A stretch of DNA of 48,682 nt from a virus. The stretch lies in IMG/VR virus record IMGVR_UViG_3300046655_000380, positions 1-48,682 of that record. The stretch is one strand, 5' to 3'. The notes under the pieces are model-generated. The model had not been told where the DNA came from. It saw nothing but the letters and a program-made list of their open reading frames with translations, and searched no databases. Made by a program: the position numbers and the translations under genes. Positions 40,662 to 47,110 of the stretch are shown piece by piece; within the stretch, counting starts at the first letter, position 1, and every line of letters begins with the position of its first letter.

Positions 40662-40946
40662 ATGAAAGAATTTACATTACTAATAACTATTCTATTTAAT
40701 TTTCCTAATGGTGAACACCAAGAGATACAAGTAGAACGAAAACAAATGAGTGAAATTGACTGTCGTACTGAGTTGGAAAAACAAGATGATGTTACAATCA
40801 ATTTCTTGGGTAATAACATAGACTTATTCTTTGAGTGTACTTCTACTGTTGATAATGAAGATACTTATAAATATGAATATGATTATAGAATGGACGAAAA
40901 GACTTTACAAGATATATTAATAAAGAAAGGTGGGGCAAATATATGA
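40662..40946 (+). CDS. Small protein with hydrophobic N-terminus
   Basis: The 94-residue protein MKEFTLLITILFNFPNGEHQ... has a short hydrophobic start that may be a signal, and then IDCRTELEKQ with a conserved-looking Cys. The pattern resembles the minus-strand protein at 48045-48239. No SD exists because transcription is predicted to start at the ATG. Its stop overlaps the next ATG. Confidence 0.65.
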   Translation: MKEFTLLITILFNFPNGEHQEIQVERKQMSEIDCRTELEKQDDVTINFLGNNIDLFFECTSTVDNEDTYKYEYDYRMDEKTLQDILIKKGGANI

Positions 40947-41137
40947 TTGGTGTAAAGAATGGTGTTGGATATTTGAATTATAAAGGTGTATTAAAATGGT
41001 TAGAATCTATTCATAAAGATACATTAGAATATGGAAATGAAGACCAACAATTTGTTTTAGAACAAATGATTGATTATATAAAAACAGAGTATAAAGAGGG
41101 TAAACCTCTTAAAAACAATAACATTATAGGATATTAA
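40943..41137 (+). CDS. Small protein, unknown
   Basis: The 64-residue protein starts in an ATGA overlap. It contains YKGVLKWLESIHKDTLEYGN and a helical acidic middle. It is followed after one base by the next ATG. No family recognised. Confidence 0.65.
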   Translation: MIGVKNGVGYLNYKGVLKWLESIHKDTLEYGNEDQQFVLEQMIDYIKTEYKEGKPLKNNNIIGY

Positions 41138-41138
41138 A

Positions 41139-41390
41139 ATGGAAATATTATCAGCAATAAGTATAGTTTTCTCAATTTTCTCTTCATTATTTGTTTATGA
41201 TGAATCAGAATTTTTTGCACACAAAAAGAAAATGCAAGAACTGTATGGCCCCTGCAGCTGGGAATTTGTGGGAAAACAATCCCTAGACCCTACTGCAAAG
41301 TCCATACCTTTTAACCCACCAATTGGCGAAAAGTTCATATTTTTTAAACAAGTTTGCGAAAATGACCCACATAGAAAAGATAAAGATTAG
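41139..41390 (+). CDS. Small protein with signal-like N-terminus
   Basis: The 83-residue protein begins MEILSAISIVFSIFSSLFVY, a hydrophobic segment that may be a signal or anchor. An exported-looking remainder with two cysteines follows (CSWEFVGKQ and FFKQVC). TAGGA lies upstream. It overlaps the next gene by 29 bases. Function unknown. Confidence 0.65.
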   Translation: MEILSAISIVFSIFSSLFVYDESEFFAHKKKMQELYGPCSWEFVGKQSLDPTAKSIPFNPPIGEKFIFFKQVCENDPHRKDKD

Positions 41391-41520
41391 ATATCAAAGA
41401 CTAATCAATAATTGCGATACTGCATTAAAAGATTGCCAAGACTTAGATATGAAAGAGTTTTGGTTAAAAACTAAATTGCTTGTAACAGAGAAGTATCAGA
41501 AATTATGTTCTTTGGATTAG
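41362..41520 (+). CDS. Small helical protein
   Basis: The ATG at 41362 gives 52 residues (MTHIEKIKIRYQRLINNCDT...), basic and helical with three cysteines. It overlaps both neighbours. It has no SD of its own in clear position, so translational coupling is assumed. Function unknown. Confidence 0.55.
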   Translation: MTHIEKIKIRYQRLINNCDTALKDCQDLDMKEFWLKTKLLVTEKYQKLCSLD

Positions 41521-42386
41521 TAACATTAGCTGTTGCACTATGCATTAGTGCAGTTGCAGCCTATTATAGTATTGTTGGTTTAATGGCAATATTCTCTGCG
41601 GCTGCATTTTCTATTGCAGTAATGGGAATTGTTCTAGAGATAGGTAAACTTGTTACTGCATCTTGGTTATATCAAAACTGGAAAACTGTTCCCAAAGTTC
41701 TAAAATATTATCTGACAAGTGCAGTAGTAATATTAATGTTTATTACTTCTATGGGTATATTCGGTTATCTATCTAAGTCACATATTGACGCTGGTACAAA
41801 TACATCTCAAGTGTCAATAAAACTTGACAGAGTAAACAGTAGAATTACATCAGAACAAAAGACAATAGATAGAGCAGAAAGACAATTAGAAAACCTAGAC
41901 AAGGCTCTTGAGAGATATGTAGAATTAGGTGCAGTATCAAAAGGTTTAGATAGAAGAGAAAGTCAAGAAGAAGAACGAACAAAACTAACCAATATGGTTA
42001 ATAAATCACAAGAAAAAATAGATGTATATTTAGATGAGAAGTCAGAGTATGAACTAGAGATTAAGAACTTTGAGGTTGAGGTCGGCCCACTAAAATATAT
42101 TTCTGCATTGTTATATGGTGATGATGCACTTACATTTTTAGAAAATGCAGTAAGATGGGTTATATTAATTTTAGTATTTGTATTTGACCCACTTGCAGTT
42201 CTTTTAGTTGTGGCTGCAAACATAACGATTAGAGATGTTTTAAATAAAAGAAAAAGAATTAAAGATAAGTTGTTGCGAAAACAAAGAAAGAATAAGATAC
42301 TTGTTAAAGAAGAACCAATCGGTGATGGTACTGCGAGAAAGATTACAAAAACTAAAAATGGTGTTACTATGGAGTATTACGAATAG
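41505..42386 (+). CDS. Membrane protein with coiled-coil loop
   Basis: The 293-residue protein has three hydrophobic segments near the N-terminus (about 2-22, 25-48 and 70-90). A long coiled coil of about 100 residues follows (LDRVNSRITSEQKTIDRAER onward), then another membrane region (about 215-240) and a basic cytoplasmic tail. The layout is conserved in marine T4-like phages. A scaffold or superinfection role can only be guessed. Confidence 0.75.
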   Translation: MFFGLVTLAVALCISAVAAYYSIVGLMAIFSAAAFSIAVMGIVLEIGKLVTASWLYQNWKTVPKVLKYYLTSAVVILMFITSMGIFGYLSKSHIDAGTNTSQVSIKLDRVNSRITSEQKTIDRAERQLENLDKALERYVELGAVSKGLDRRESQEEERTKLTNMVNKSQEKIDVYLDEKSEYELEIKNFEVEVGPLKYISALLYGDDALTFLENAVRWVILILVFVFDPLAVLLVVAANITIRDVLNKRKRIKDKLLRKQRKNKILVKEEPIGDGTARKITKTKNGVTMEYYE

Positions 42387-42397
42387 AGGAGAGAACT

Positions 42398-42502
42398 ATG
42401 CCATATATACCAGCAATAAAGGTAATTATAACATTATTGATTATAGAGATAGTTTTACACATTTCTGAAATTTTGATTGACTTAAATTTAATAAATATTT
42501 AA
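42398..42502 (+). CDS. Small membrane peptide
   Basis: The 34-residue frame MPYIPAIKVIITLLIIEIVL... is one membrane helix. GAGGAGAG lies upstream, and its stop abuts the iscA ATG. A strong SD and exact packing make it likely real. Function unknown. Confidence 0.6.
   Translation: MPYIPAIKVIITLLIIEIVLHISEILIDLNLINI
42490..42497 (+). promoter_or_regulatory. Late-promoter variant AATAAATA
   Basis: The octamer differs from TATAAATA at the first base and ends six bases before the iscA ATG (42503), so the +1 would be the first base of the start codon. There is no SD for iscA. Confidence 0.35.
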
Positions 42503-42823
42503 ATGATTACTATAACAGAAAACGCAAAAAAATACTTGTACGACATTGCAAAAAAGAACGACAAGAAGTTTGTTTCTTTTGGTGTAAGTGGTGGTGGTTG
42601 TGCTGGTTTCAGTTACAAATGGGATTATATAGATGAGCCTGATAGAGGACATACCATATTTCACATAAAAGACGAAGTATCACTTGCAGTAGATAAAGTT
42701 GCAGAGATGTATATAATGGGTGCTGAAATAGATTATGTACAAGAGATAATGGGTAGTTTCCTAAAAATAAATAATCCACTCACAAAGTCAAGTTGTGGTT
42801 GTGGAGAATCCTTTAGTGTTTAA
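42503..42823 (+). CDS. iscA: A-type Fe-S carrier IscA/HesB
   Basis: The 106-residue protein matches the A-type carriers over its length: MITITENAKKYL, VSGGGCAGFSYKWD (Cys33), MGAEIDYVQEIMGSFLKINN and the C-terminal SCGCGESF (Cys98, Cys100). These three cysteines bind the cluster. It would carry Fe-S clusters from a scaffold to targets in the cytoplasm. HesB/IscA genes are known in marine T4-like phages. An IscU scaffold gene lies 330 bases downstream. Confidence 0.92.
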   Translation: MITITENAKKYLYDIAKKNDKKFVSFGVSGGGCAGFSYKWDYIDEPDRGHTIFHIKDEVSLAVDKVAEMYIMGAEIDYVQEIMGSFLKINNPLTKSSCGCGESFSV

Positions 42824-43121
42824 AAATATATTAACTGCAATATTGTTTAGAATATTTGTAACAACGATAATATTTTTAATTATATGTTTCACTATTGGGG
42901 TTGCAGTATCAAGAGGAATAGACCCTAGTAAGGGTAGATATTATGGAGAACGAAAAGAGTATTATGTATTTTGTAGAATATATGATGAGAAATTAGATAG
43001 AAGTAGAAAAGATGAAGAAAGAAAATGTTTTTATGAGTGTAGTGATAAAGAAACCGTTGTTGTTACAACAAGCATAGGTTATCCTTGTCAAAATAGTATT
43101 ACAGAGAAGAGAAAACCATAA
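42795..43121 (+). CDS. Small membrane-anchored protein
   Basis: The frame runs 108 residues from a GTG at 42795; GTG 42801 or 42816 are alternatives, and the overlap with iscA favours a later start. One membrane helix (about 14-40) is followed by a charged exterior part with four cysteines (VFCRIYDEK, CFYECSDKE and GYPC). The cysteines could form disulfides in the periplasm. Function unknown. Confidence 0.6.
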   Translation: MVVENPLVFKNILTAILFRIFVTTIIFLIICFTIGVAVSRGIDPSKGRYYGERKEYYVFCRIYDEKLDRSRKDEERKCFYECSDKETVVVTTSIGYPCQNSITEKRKP

Positions 43122-43124
43122 ATA
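43117..43124 (+). promoter_or_regulatory. Late-promoter variant CATAAATA before iscU
   Basis: One mismatch to TATAAATA. The predicted +1 near 43130 leaves a 25-base leader with TAGGAG before the iscU ATG at 43155. Confidence 0.4.
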
Positions 43125-43154
43125 TATATGCAATAACTATTGTAGGAGTTTTAA

Positions 43155-43547
43155 ATGGCGTACAGTAAACAATTATTAGACCATTATGAGAACCCAAGAA
43201 ATGTTGGGACTTTAGATAAAAATAAGAAAAATGTAGGTACTGGTTTGGTAGGAGCGCCAGCGTGTGGTGATGTTATGAAACTTCAGATAGAAGTTAATGA
43301 CAAAGGTACAATAACAGATGCAAAATTTAAAACATTTGGATGTGGTTCTGCAATAGCCAGTAGTTCGCTAGTTACTGAGTGGCTGAAAGGAGCTCACATT
43401 GACGATGCACAATCAATTAAAAACACCGAGATTGCAACCGAACTTGCACTTCCCCCAGTTAAGATACATTGTTCAGTTCTTGCTGAAGATGCTGTCAAGT
43501 CTGCGATCTCTGATTATAAAAGAAAGTGCAGTTGTGATGATAGCTAG
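43155..43547 (+). CDS. iscU: Fe-S scaffold protein IscU
   Basis: The 130-residue protein is a complete IscU. Cys37, Asp39, Cys63, His105 and Cys106 sit at the same positions as in E. coli IscU. ALPPVK (98-103) is the HscA chaperone-binding motif. APACGDVMKLQI and FGCGSAIASSS are intact. It could assemble [2Fe-2S] clusters using host IscS and HscA/HscB. It has a good SD (TAGGAG). Codon use looks richer in G and C than that of its neighbours (for example GCG-CCA-GCG and CTT-CCC-CCA), which fits recent capture from a bacterium. The tail CSCDDS has two extra cysteines. Confidence 0.93.
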   Translation: MAYSKQLLDHYENPRNVGTLDKNKKNVGTGLVGAPACGDVMKLQIEVNDKGTITDAKFKTFGCGSAIASSSLVTEWLKGAHIDDAQSIKNTEIATELALPPVKIHCSVLAEDAVKSAISDYKRKCSCDDS

Positions 43548-43677
43548 TTCATTCTGTTCAAATTGTGGCCACGATTCTCATTGTGGAACAAGGTATGTAG
43601 ATGACATAGACAGAAGTGGAAATGAAATAGAAATTTGTAAGTATTGTAGATGTGAAAAATGCCAAGACAGAGATTAA
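43537..43677 (+). CDS. Small cysteine-rich zinc protein
   Basis: The ATG at 43537 gives 46 residues with CSNCGHDSHCG and CKYCRCEKC, so seven cysteines and two histidines in two clusters, as in zinc ribbons or small metal-binding proteins. It overlaps iscU by 11 bases, which may link it to metal handling. The next gene overlaps its end. Confidence 0.65.
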   Translation: MIASSFCSNCGHDSHCGTRYVDDIDRSGNEIEICKYCRCEKCQDRD

Positions 43678-43868
43678 AGGGACAAAAACCCATAGAATCG
43701 TTTGACATTTTTCACGGATATGACCAAGATTTGAATACTTGGTTTGTGGAAATTCAGATACCGAAATTCGGTAGTGGACAAATATTAGAATGGTTTAAAT
43801 CAGAAGAGGCATACGAAAAGAGAATTAAAGAATTAAGACACACATTGTTTGATATACAATGGGATTAA
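43659..43868 (+). CDS. Small protein, unknown
   Basis: The 69-residue protein MPRQRLKGQKPIESFDIFHG... contains WFVEIQIPKFGSGQILEWFK and a basic helical end. It overlaps the zinc protein by 19 bases. No family recognised. Confidence 0.65.
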   Translation: MPRQRLKGQKPIESFDIFHGYDQDLNTWFVEIQIPKFGSGQILEWFKSEEAYEKRIKELRHTLFDIQWD

Positions 43869-43918
43869 TTTCTTTACTTTTTGTATGCCTCATTATTACT
43901 CTTATGTGGAGAGATTAA
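43859..43918 (+). CDS. Possible 19-residue membrane peptide
   Basis: The frame MGLISLLFVCLIITLMWRD starts inside the end of the preceding gene and is one hydrophobic helix. No SD is clear. It is listed because very small membrane genes are frequent here, but it may be chance. Confidence 0.35.
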   Translation: MGLISLLFVCLIITLMWRD

Positions 43919-43929
43919 CACATAATTAG

Positions 43930-43937
43930 TATAAATA
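43930..43937 (+). promoter_or_regulatory. T4-type late promoter TATAAATA
   Basis: The exact octamer with +1 near 43943 gives an 83-base leader holding two hairpins: ACCAT/ATGGT (43943-43956 region) and CTGAT/ATCAG (43968-43982 region). AAAAGGAGA precedes the ATG at 44026. Confidence 0.7.
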
Positions 43938-44025
43938 GTAGTACCATCCATATGGTTCAAAAGTGGCTGATAGTCCATCAGTTAAAAGGGCGTAATGTTC
44001 AAATTAATAGCAAAAGGAGAATATT

Positions 44026-44148
44026 ATGCAAATTACAAAGAACATAATAAAATTTAATAGCTTTCTAGTCAATATTCCTAGACAAATGAAGGGTCTGTGG
44101 GATAAATCTGAAAACCGTTGGGGTTACCGTAAGATTTCTGACAAGTAA
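44026..44148 (+). CDS. 40-residue basic peptide with structured leader
   Basis: The frame MQITKNIIKFNSFLVNIPRQ then MKGLWDKSENRWGYRKISDK follows a strong SD (AAAAGGAGA). The peptide is basic and amphipathic with several aromatics. It sits under an exact late promoter and a structured leader. No family recognised; it could act on host machinery. Confidence 0.65.
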   Translation: MQITKNIIKFNSFLVNIPRQMKGLWDKSENRWGYRKISDK

Positions 44149-44211
44149 GTCTGTCAAATTAAAAAGGGCGTCATTTTTCTGACTCTGAATAAATATTAAT
44201 AGGAGAGAGAA

Positions 44212-44355
44212 ATGTTAGAGATAATCAATTCATTATGGCCAATGTTTATAGGTTTCATTACACTAGTAGTAGTGTTATCACAAATGTATATGAGAATCCA
44301 AGTATTAGAAGAGAAGGTTAAAGCCCTTTTTGATTTACACAACAAATCCAAGTAA
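44212..44355 (+). CDS. 47-residue membrane protein
   Basis: The frame MLEIINSLWPMFIGFITLVV... has one membrane helix and a short coiled tail (IQVLEEKVKALFDLHNKSK). GGAGAGAG is a strong SD. Its leader repeats AAAAGGGCGT from the leader of the 40-residue gene. The size and topology would suit a small holin partner, without proof. Confidence 0.65.
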   Translation: MLEIINSLWPMFIGFITLVVVLSQMYMRIQVLEEKVKALFDLHNKSK

Positions 44356-44408
44356 TGTTGTAATTCTACAACAATTCAAAAAAAAATAAAAAAAAATATA
44401 AAAAAGAC

Positions 44409-44461
44409 TTGACTTGTTTTTAAAACAATGTTAAGATCAAGACATAATCAAGAAAGAAAGG
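44409..44461 (+). promoter_or_regulatory. Class A promoter cassette, copy 3
   Basis: TTGACT at 44409-44414, perfect dyad TTGTTTTTAAAACAA at 44414-44428, TAAGAT at 44432-44437 (17-base spacer), leader with AAGAAAGAAAGG before the ATG at 44471. A long A-tract, UP-element-like, lies upstream, and a 7-base-pair hairpin without U-run precedes it (44356-44373). Confidence 0.83.
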
Positions 44462-44470
44462 CAATATATT

Positions 44471-44746
44471 ATGAAAGAACTTTGTAAAATGAATCAAATG
44501 GAAAGAATAGAACACAGAAAAAAGATTGAGAAGTGGTCTAAGGATAATGTACAAGAATTACTAATGGGTAATGATTGGTTAAAAAGTGGTGAGTATACAC
44601 CAAGTAGAAAACTACAAGAAAATGTTAGTTGGTTTGAATTAGAATCAATGTCGTTGAATAAGTTTTTAGAACTTGCAGATTTAGTTACAGCTGAATCGCC
44701 TGGAACTTATACAATGAACGATTTAGTAAGAAAATTAGCAAAATAA
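44471..44746 (+). CDS. Small early protein, unknown
   Basis: The 91-residue protein MKELCKMNQMERIEHRKKIE... is helical and charged, with WFELESMSLNKFLELADLV. It is under cassette copy 3. Its last codons (RKLAK) and the spacer after it nearly equal those of the gene ending at 16185. Confidence 0.72.
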   Translation: MKELCKMNQMERIEHRKKIEKWSKDNVQELLMGNDWLKSGEYTPSRKLQENVSWFELESMSLNKFLELADLVTAESPGTYTMNDLVRKLAK

Positions 44747-44759
44747 TTTAAAAAAAGAC

Positions 44760-44813
44760 TTGACATTGTTGTCAAAACATAGTACAATATAAACATAATC
44801 AAAAAAGAAAGAG
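44760..44813 (+). promoter_or_regulatory. Class A promoter cassette, copy 4
   Basis: TTGACA at 44760-44765, dyad variant TTGTTGTCAAAACAT at 44766-44780, TACAAT at 44783-44788 (17-base spacer), leader almost identical to copy 2 up to the ATG at 44822. Confidence 0.83.
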
Positions 44814-44821
44814 AGAAAAAT

Positions 44822-45238
44822 ATGACAAATTATATAACATTAGATAGGACTGATGATATTGGAAAAGAGGTATTAATTAATAATGCTTTTAAAAAGTTCA
44901 ACAATCAAAATGTTGACAAGAATGGTAATTACATCAAGTATAGTGATTTAGAACAAAACTTTGATGGTGTTACTCAAATGTATGAGGGTCTTAATGATTT
45001 AGAAGATGCATTGATTGACTACATTAAAGTTATCAAAACTGTTAAAGGTATAGTTAAAGATAAGTTAAAAGACGGAAACTTCAAAACTGATGATAAGGTT
45101 AAAGACAAATTGTTCTATGAAGTTCAAGATTTACAAACTTATGCAAACCAATGGTTGCCTGATTATTCTGGTAATGTTGTTAGTGGTTTTAACAAACTTG
45201 TCGGTGATATTGATGAAGAACATTTTCACCAACTTTAA
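44822..45238 (+). CDS. Small early protein, unknown
   Basis: The 138-residue protein MTNYITLDRTDDIGKEVLIN... is largely helical with a conserved-looking FDGVTQMYEGLNDLEDALID segment. It has its own class A promoter and is followed after a few bases by the next one. No family recognised. Confidence 0.72.
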   Translation: MTNYITLDRTDDIGKEVLINNAFKKFNNQNVDKNGNYIKYSDLEQNFDGVTQMYEGLNDLEDALIDYIKVIKTVKGIVKDKLKDGNFKTDDKVKDKLFYEVQDLQTYANQWLPDYSGNVVSGFNKLVGDIDEEHFHQL

Positions 45239-45249
45239 TAAAAAAAGAC

Positions 45250-45302
45250 TTGACAATGTTCTTAAAACAAAGTATAATAGTAATATAATCAAGAAAGAAA
45301 GG
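45250..45302 (+). promoter_or_regulatory. Class A promoter cassette, copy 5
   Basis: TTGACA at 45250-45255, dyad ATGTTCTTAAAACAA at 45256-45270, perfect TATAAT at 45273-45278 (17-base spacer), AAGAAAGAAAGG before the ATG at 45308. Confidence 0.85.
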
Positions 45303-45307
45303 TAATT

Positions 45308-45532
45308 ATGAATAAAAAAGATGCACTAAAATGTATAGATTTAGTTCTAAATGAACAAGCAAGTTTAGCTGGTCAATATCCAGAGGGAAATTACTATGGA
45401 GAATTTGCAGTTATTTGTAAGAAGTATGACATTGACCCAGAAACACATTGGGAAAATGTTTTAGATGGAATGTATAACCCAGATGTAGAAGGTTATACTG
45501 TTAACAATGGAGGTGAATATGTCAAAAACTAG
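45308..45532 (+). CDS. Small early protein, unknown
   Basis: The 74-residue protein MNKKDALKCIDLVLNEQASL... is acidic and contains DPETHWENVLDGMYNPDVEG. Its 3' end carries the SD of the next gene, which overlaps it by 14 bases. Function unknown. Confidence 0.7.
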   Translation: MNKKDALKCIDLVLNEQASLAGQYPEGNYYGEFAVICKKYDIDPETHWENVLDGMYNPDVEGYTVNNGGEYVKN

Positions 45533-45692
45533 AAGAGTTTGGAAAAATTTGGGTTATCCCCACTATGCAAGTAGAAAGTTTACACCAGAAGAATACAAGG
45601 TGTATGTAAAGAACAATAACAAGATTTTTGAGTATACAGGCGAGGACAATATCGTGTCTGTTACTGAAAAAGAATATAAACTTCCATTTTAG
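45519..45692 (+). CDS. Small basic protein
   Basis: GGAGGTGA (45509-45516) is a near-perfect SD for the ATG at 45519, so the in-frame ATG at 45507, which overlaps the SD, is not used. The 57-residue product MSKTRRVWKNLGYPHYASRK... is basic and aromatic. Function unknown. Confidence 0.7.
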   Translation: MSKTRRVWKNLGYPHYASRKFTPEEYKVYVKNNNKIFEYTGEDNIVSVTEKEYKLPF

Positions 45693-45705
45693 AAAGAGAG
45701 AAAAT

Positions 45706-45852
45706 ATGAATGAATGTGTAAATTGTAATGATAAATTTAATTCAGATGAGCCATCATATGATGGTTATAAGTTATGTAATTTATGTAGAGATGAAATGAA
45801 AAGTACATTACCACCAGTTTATTGGAATCAATATAAATTAAATGATTTTTAA
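45706..45852 (+). CDS. Small zinc-ribbon protein
   Basis: The ATG at 45706 follows AAAGAGAG and gives 48 residues with CVNC (4-7) and CNLC (25-28), a four-cysteine zinc ribbon. It lies directly before cassette copy 6. Function unknown; nucleic-acid or protein binding is possible. Confidence 0.7.
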   Translation: MNECVNCNDKFNSDEPSYDGYKLCNLCRDEMKSTLPPVYWNQYKLNDF

Positions 45853-45853
45853 C

Positions 45854-45910
45854 TTGACAATGTTGTTAAGAAGTAGTATAATATTAATATAATGAAAAAA
45901 GAAAGTGAGT
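45854..45910 (+). promoter_or_regulatory. Class A promoter cassette, copy 6 (diverged dyad)
   Basis: TTGACA at 45854-45859 and perfect TATAAT at 45877-45882 with a 17-base spacer. The dyad is degraded to ATGTTGTTAAGAAGT (45860-45874), so repressor binding, if any, may be weakened. The leader keeps AAGAAAG. Confidence 0.78.
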
Positions 45911-45916
45911 AAAATT

Positions 45917-46117
45917 ATGGGAAAAAGAATGGAAGCTGGTTATACAGTAGAAGAAATTCAAGATATCATACAAGGTGCAATAGATACTGCAAATGACGAT
46001 AAAGGTTATGGAGTAGAAGGTGCATTAGATGATTTGTATTCTTTGGTGGAAGATTTAGATGAACACCAAAATATTGAGATACCATTAGTTGGTGAGGGTA
46101 ATAGTGCCACTCAGTAA
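45917..46117 (+). CDS. Small early protein, unknown
   Basis: The ATG at 45917 matches the leader-to-start distance of the other class A genes, so it is preferred over GTG 45905. The 66-residue protein MGKRMEAGYTVEEIQDIIQG... is acidic and helical. Function unknown. Confidence 0.68.
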   Translation: MGKRMEAGYTVEEIQDIIQGAIDTANDDKGYGVEGALDDLYSLVEDLDEHQNIEIPLVGEGNSATQ

Positions 46118-46238
46118 TCAAAAAAAAGTGCAACTCTTGGGTAAGATATACAATGATATTCAAGATGCACTTTTAAAACAAGACTTTAATAGAATAAAAA
46201 CCCTACAAAAAAGAAAGAGTAGATTATATAATGATTAA
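46104..46238 (+). CDS. Small basic helical protein
   Basis: A GTG start (46104) with GGTGAGG upstream opens a 44-residue frame (VPLSNQKKVQLLGKIYNDIQ...) that overlaps both neighbours by 14 and 8 bases. The packing supports a real gene. It is basic and helical; function unknown. Confidence 0.5.
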   Translation: MPLSNQKKVQLLGKIYNDIQDALLKQDFNRIKTLQKRKSRLYND

Positions 46239-46587
46239 CAGTAGTAATTATGAGAATCAAAAGAAGTTAGGTATACCATTTTTTGCAGTACCTAATACAT
46301 TTAAACATTTCACAGACCCAGGCCACGGTTGGTATAGGGTATCAAGAGAGATGTTATTTAAAATGGATATACTAGATAAGATTTCTAGTTATTCATATCA
46401 AAAAGGTGATTGGGTTTATTTAGAAGAAGATTGTGATGCAACGATATTCTTTGATAGGTACAAAGAGTTATTCGGTGATGACTATCAAATCAAAATCACT
46501 CAGAATATCGCAGACAATATGAGTTCTATAAGATACTACCATCATTTTCAGATGGGTGTTGGTAGTGGTATTCCTACACCAGTTTAG
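46231..46587 (+). CDS. Unknown protein
   Basis: The 118-residue protein MINSSNYENQKKLGIPFFAV... contains FTDPGHGWYRVSREMLFKMD and VYLEEDCDATIFFDRYKELF. The compact alpha/beta pattern is shared by a small protein seen in some phages and plasmids, but I cannot name it. AAGAAAGAG is a likely SD. Confidence 0.7.
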   Translation: MINSSNYENQKKLGIPFFAVPNTFKHFTDPGHGWYRVSREMLFKMDILDKISSYSYQKGDWVYLEEDCDATIFFDRYKELFGDDYQIKITQNIADNMSSIRYYHHFQMGVGSGIPTPV

Positions 46588-46619
46588 AGTAAGAAAATTT
46601 TTTACATATACATATTAGT

Positions 46620-46802
46620 ATGGGAAGAATAATATCATTCGCCGAACACCGAGAGAGGATTAAACTAGAGAAGATACGAGAGCATCTCAATACTTCTTTA
46701 GGACTTAATCTCTCACAGAAATCGGTGAAGTTTTTATTTACGCCCCCAGACGATATAATGGAGAAATGGTATGACAAGCCAAAAGAAGTCAAAGATACTT
46801 AA
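46620..46802 (+). CDS. Small basic protein
   Basis: The 60-residue protein MGRIISFAEHRERIKLEKIR... is helical and charged. No SD is visible before the ATG. It overlaps the next gene by 32 bases. Function unknown. Confidence 0.6.
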   Translation: MGRIISFAEHRERIKLEKIREHLNTSLGLNLSQKSVKFLFTPPDDIMEKWYDKPKEVKDT

Positions 46803-46926
46803 TTTCAAACACGCTCAGAATCGTAAGTTTAACGAAGACAACACAGTTGAATTCACAACAGATGATGAAGAGATAACATTTGAATTTGAACTAGAAGAAA
46901 GTGATGAAGAGGATAATATTCGCTAA
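46771..46926 (+). CDS. Small protein with acidic tail
   Basis: The 51-residue frame MTSQKKSKILNFKHAQNRKF... has GGAG (46760-46763) upstream and changes from a basic start to a very acidic end (DDEEITFEFELEESDEED). It overlaps both neighbours. Function unknown. Confidence 0.55.
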   Translation: MTSQKKSKILNFKHAQNRKFNEDNTVEFTTDDEEITFEFELEESDEEDNIR

Positions 46927-47107
46927 ACAACAGAAAGAGTGTTTATTTCTTGATGTATATTCTGGTAATGTTGGGTTAGTTTATGACCCAGAAGAAAATT
47001 CTTTTGCACGAGAAGTATTCTGTGTAGATGCAAGTAATATGCCTTATATTGAGGAACAAATGTCTTTACACGGATTTAGAAGAATGTATAACATATATGG
47101 AGTATAA
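46904..47107 (+). CDS. Small protein, unknown
   Basis: The ATG at 46904 (or GTG 46901) opens a 67-residue frame, MKRIIFAKQQKECLFLDVYS..., mixed alpha/beta with FCVDASNMPYIEEQMSLHGF. It overlaps the acidic gene by 23 bases. Function unknown. Confidence 0.6.
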   Translation: MKRIIFAKQQKECLFLDVYSGNVGLVYDPEENSFAREVFCVDASNMPYIEEQMSLHGFRRMYNIYGV

Positions 47108-47110
47108 TTA

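Noticed and set aside
40866-40873. TATAAATA as a late promoter
   Set aside because: It encodes Tyr-Lys-Tyr inside the 94-residue gene; the next start is 70 bases away and is explained by ATGA coupling.
43938-44020. tRNA gene
   Set aside because: The hairpins do not fold into a cloverleaf and there is no T-arm or acceptor stem. I found no tRNA gene in the window by eye.
44356-44373. Terminator before class A copy 3
   Set aside because: TGTTGTA/TACAACA is a good hairpin, but it is followed by As, not Ts, on the plus strand. It may be part of the cassette instead.
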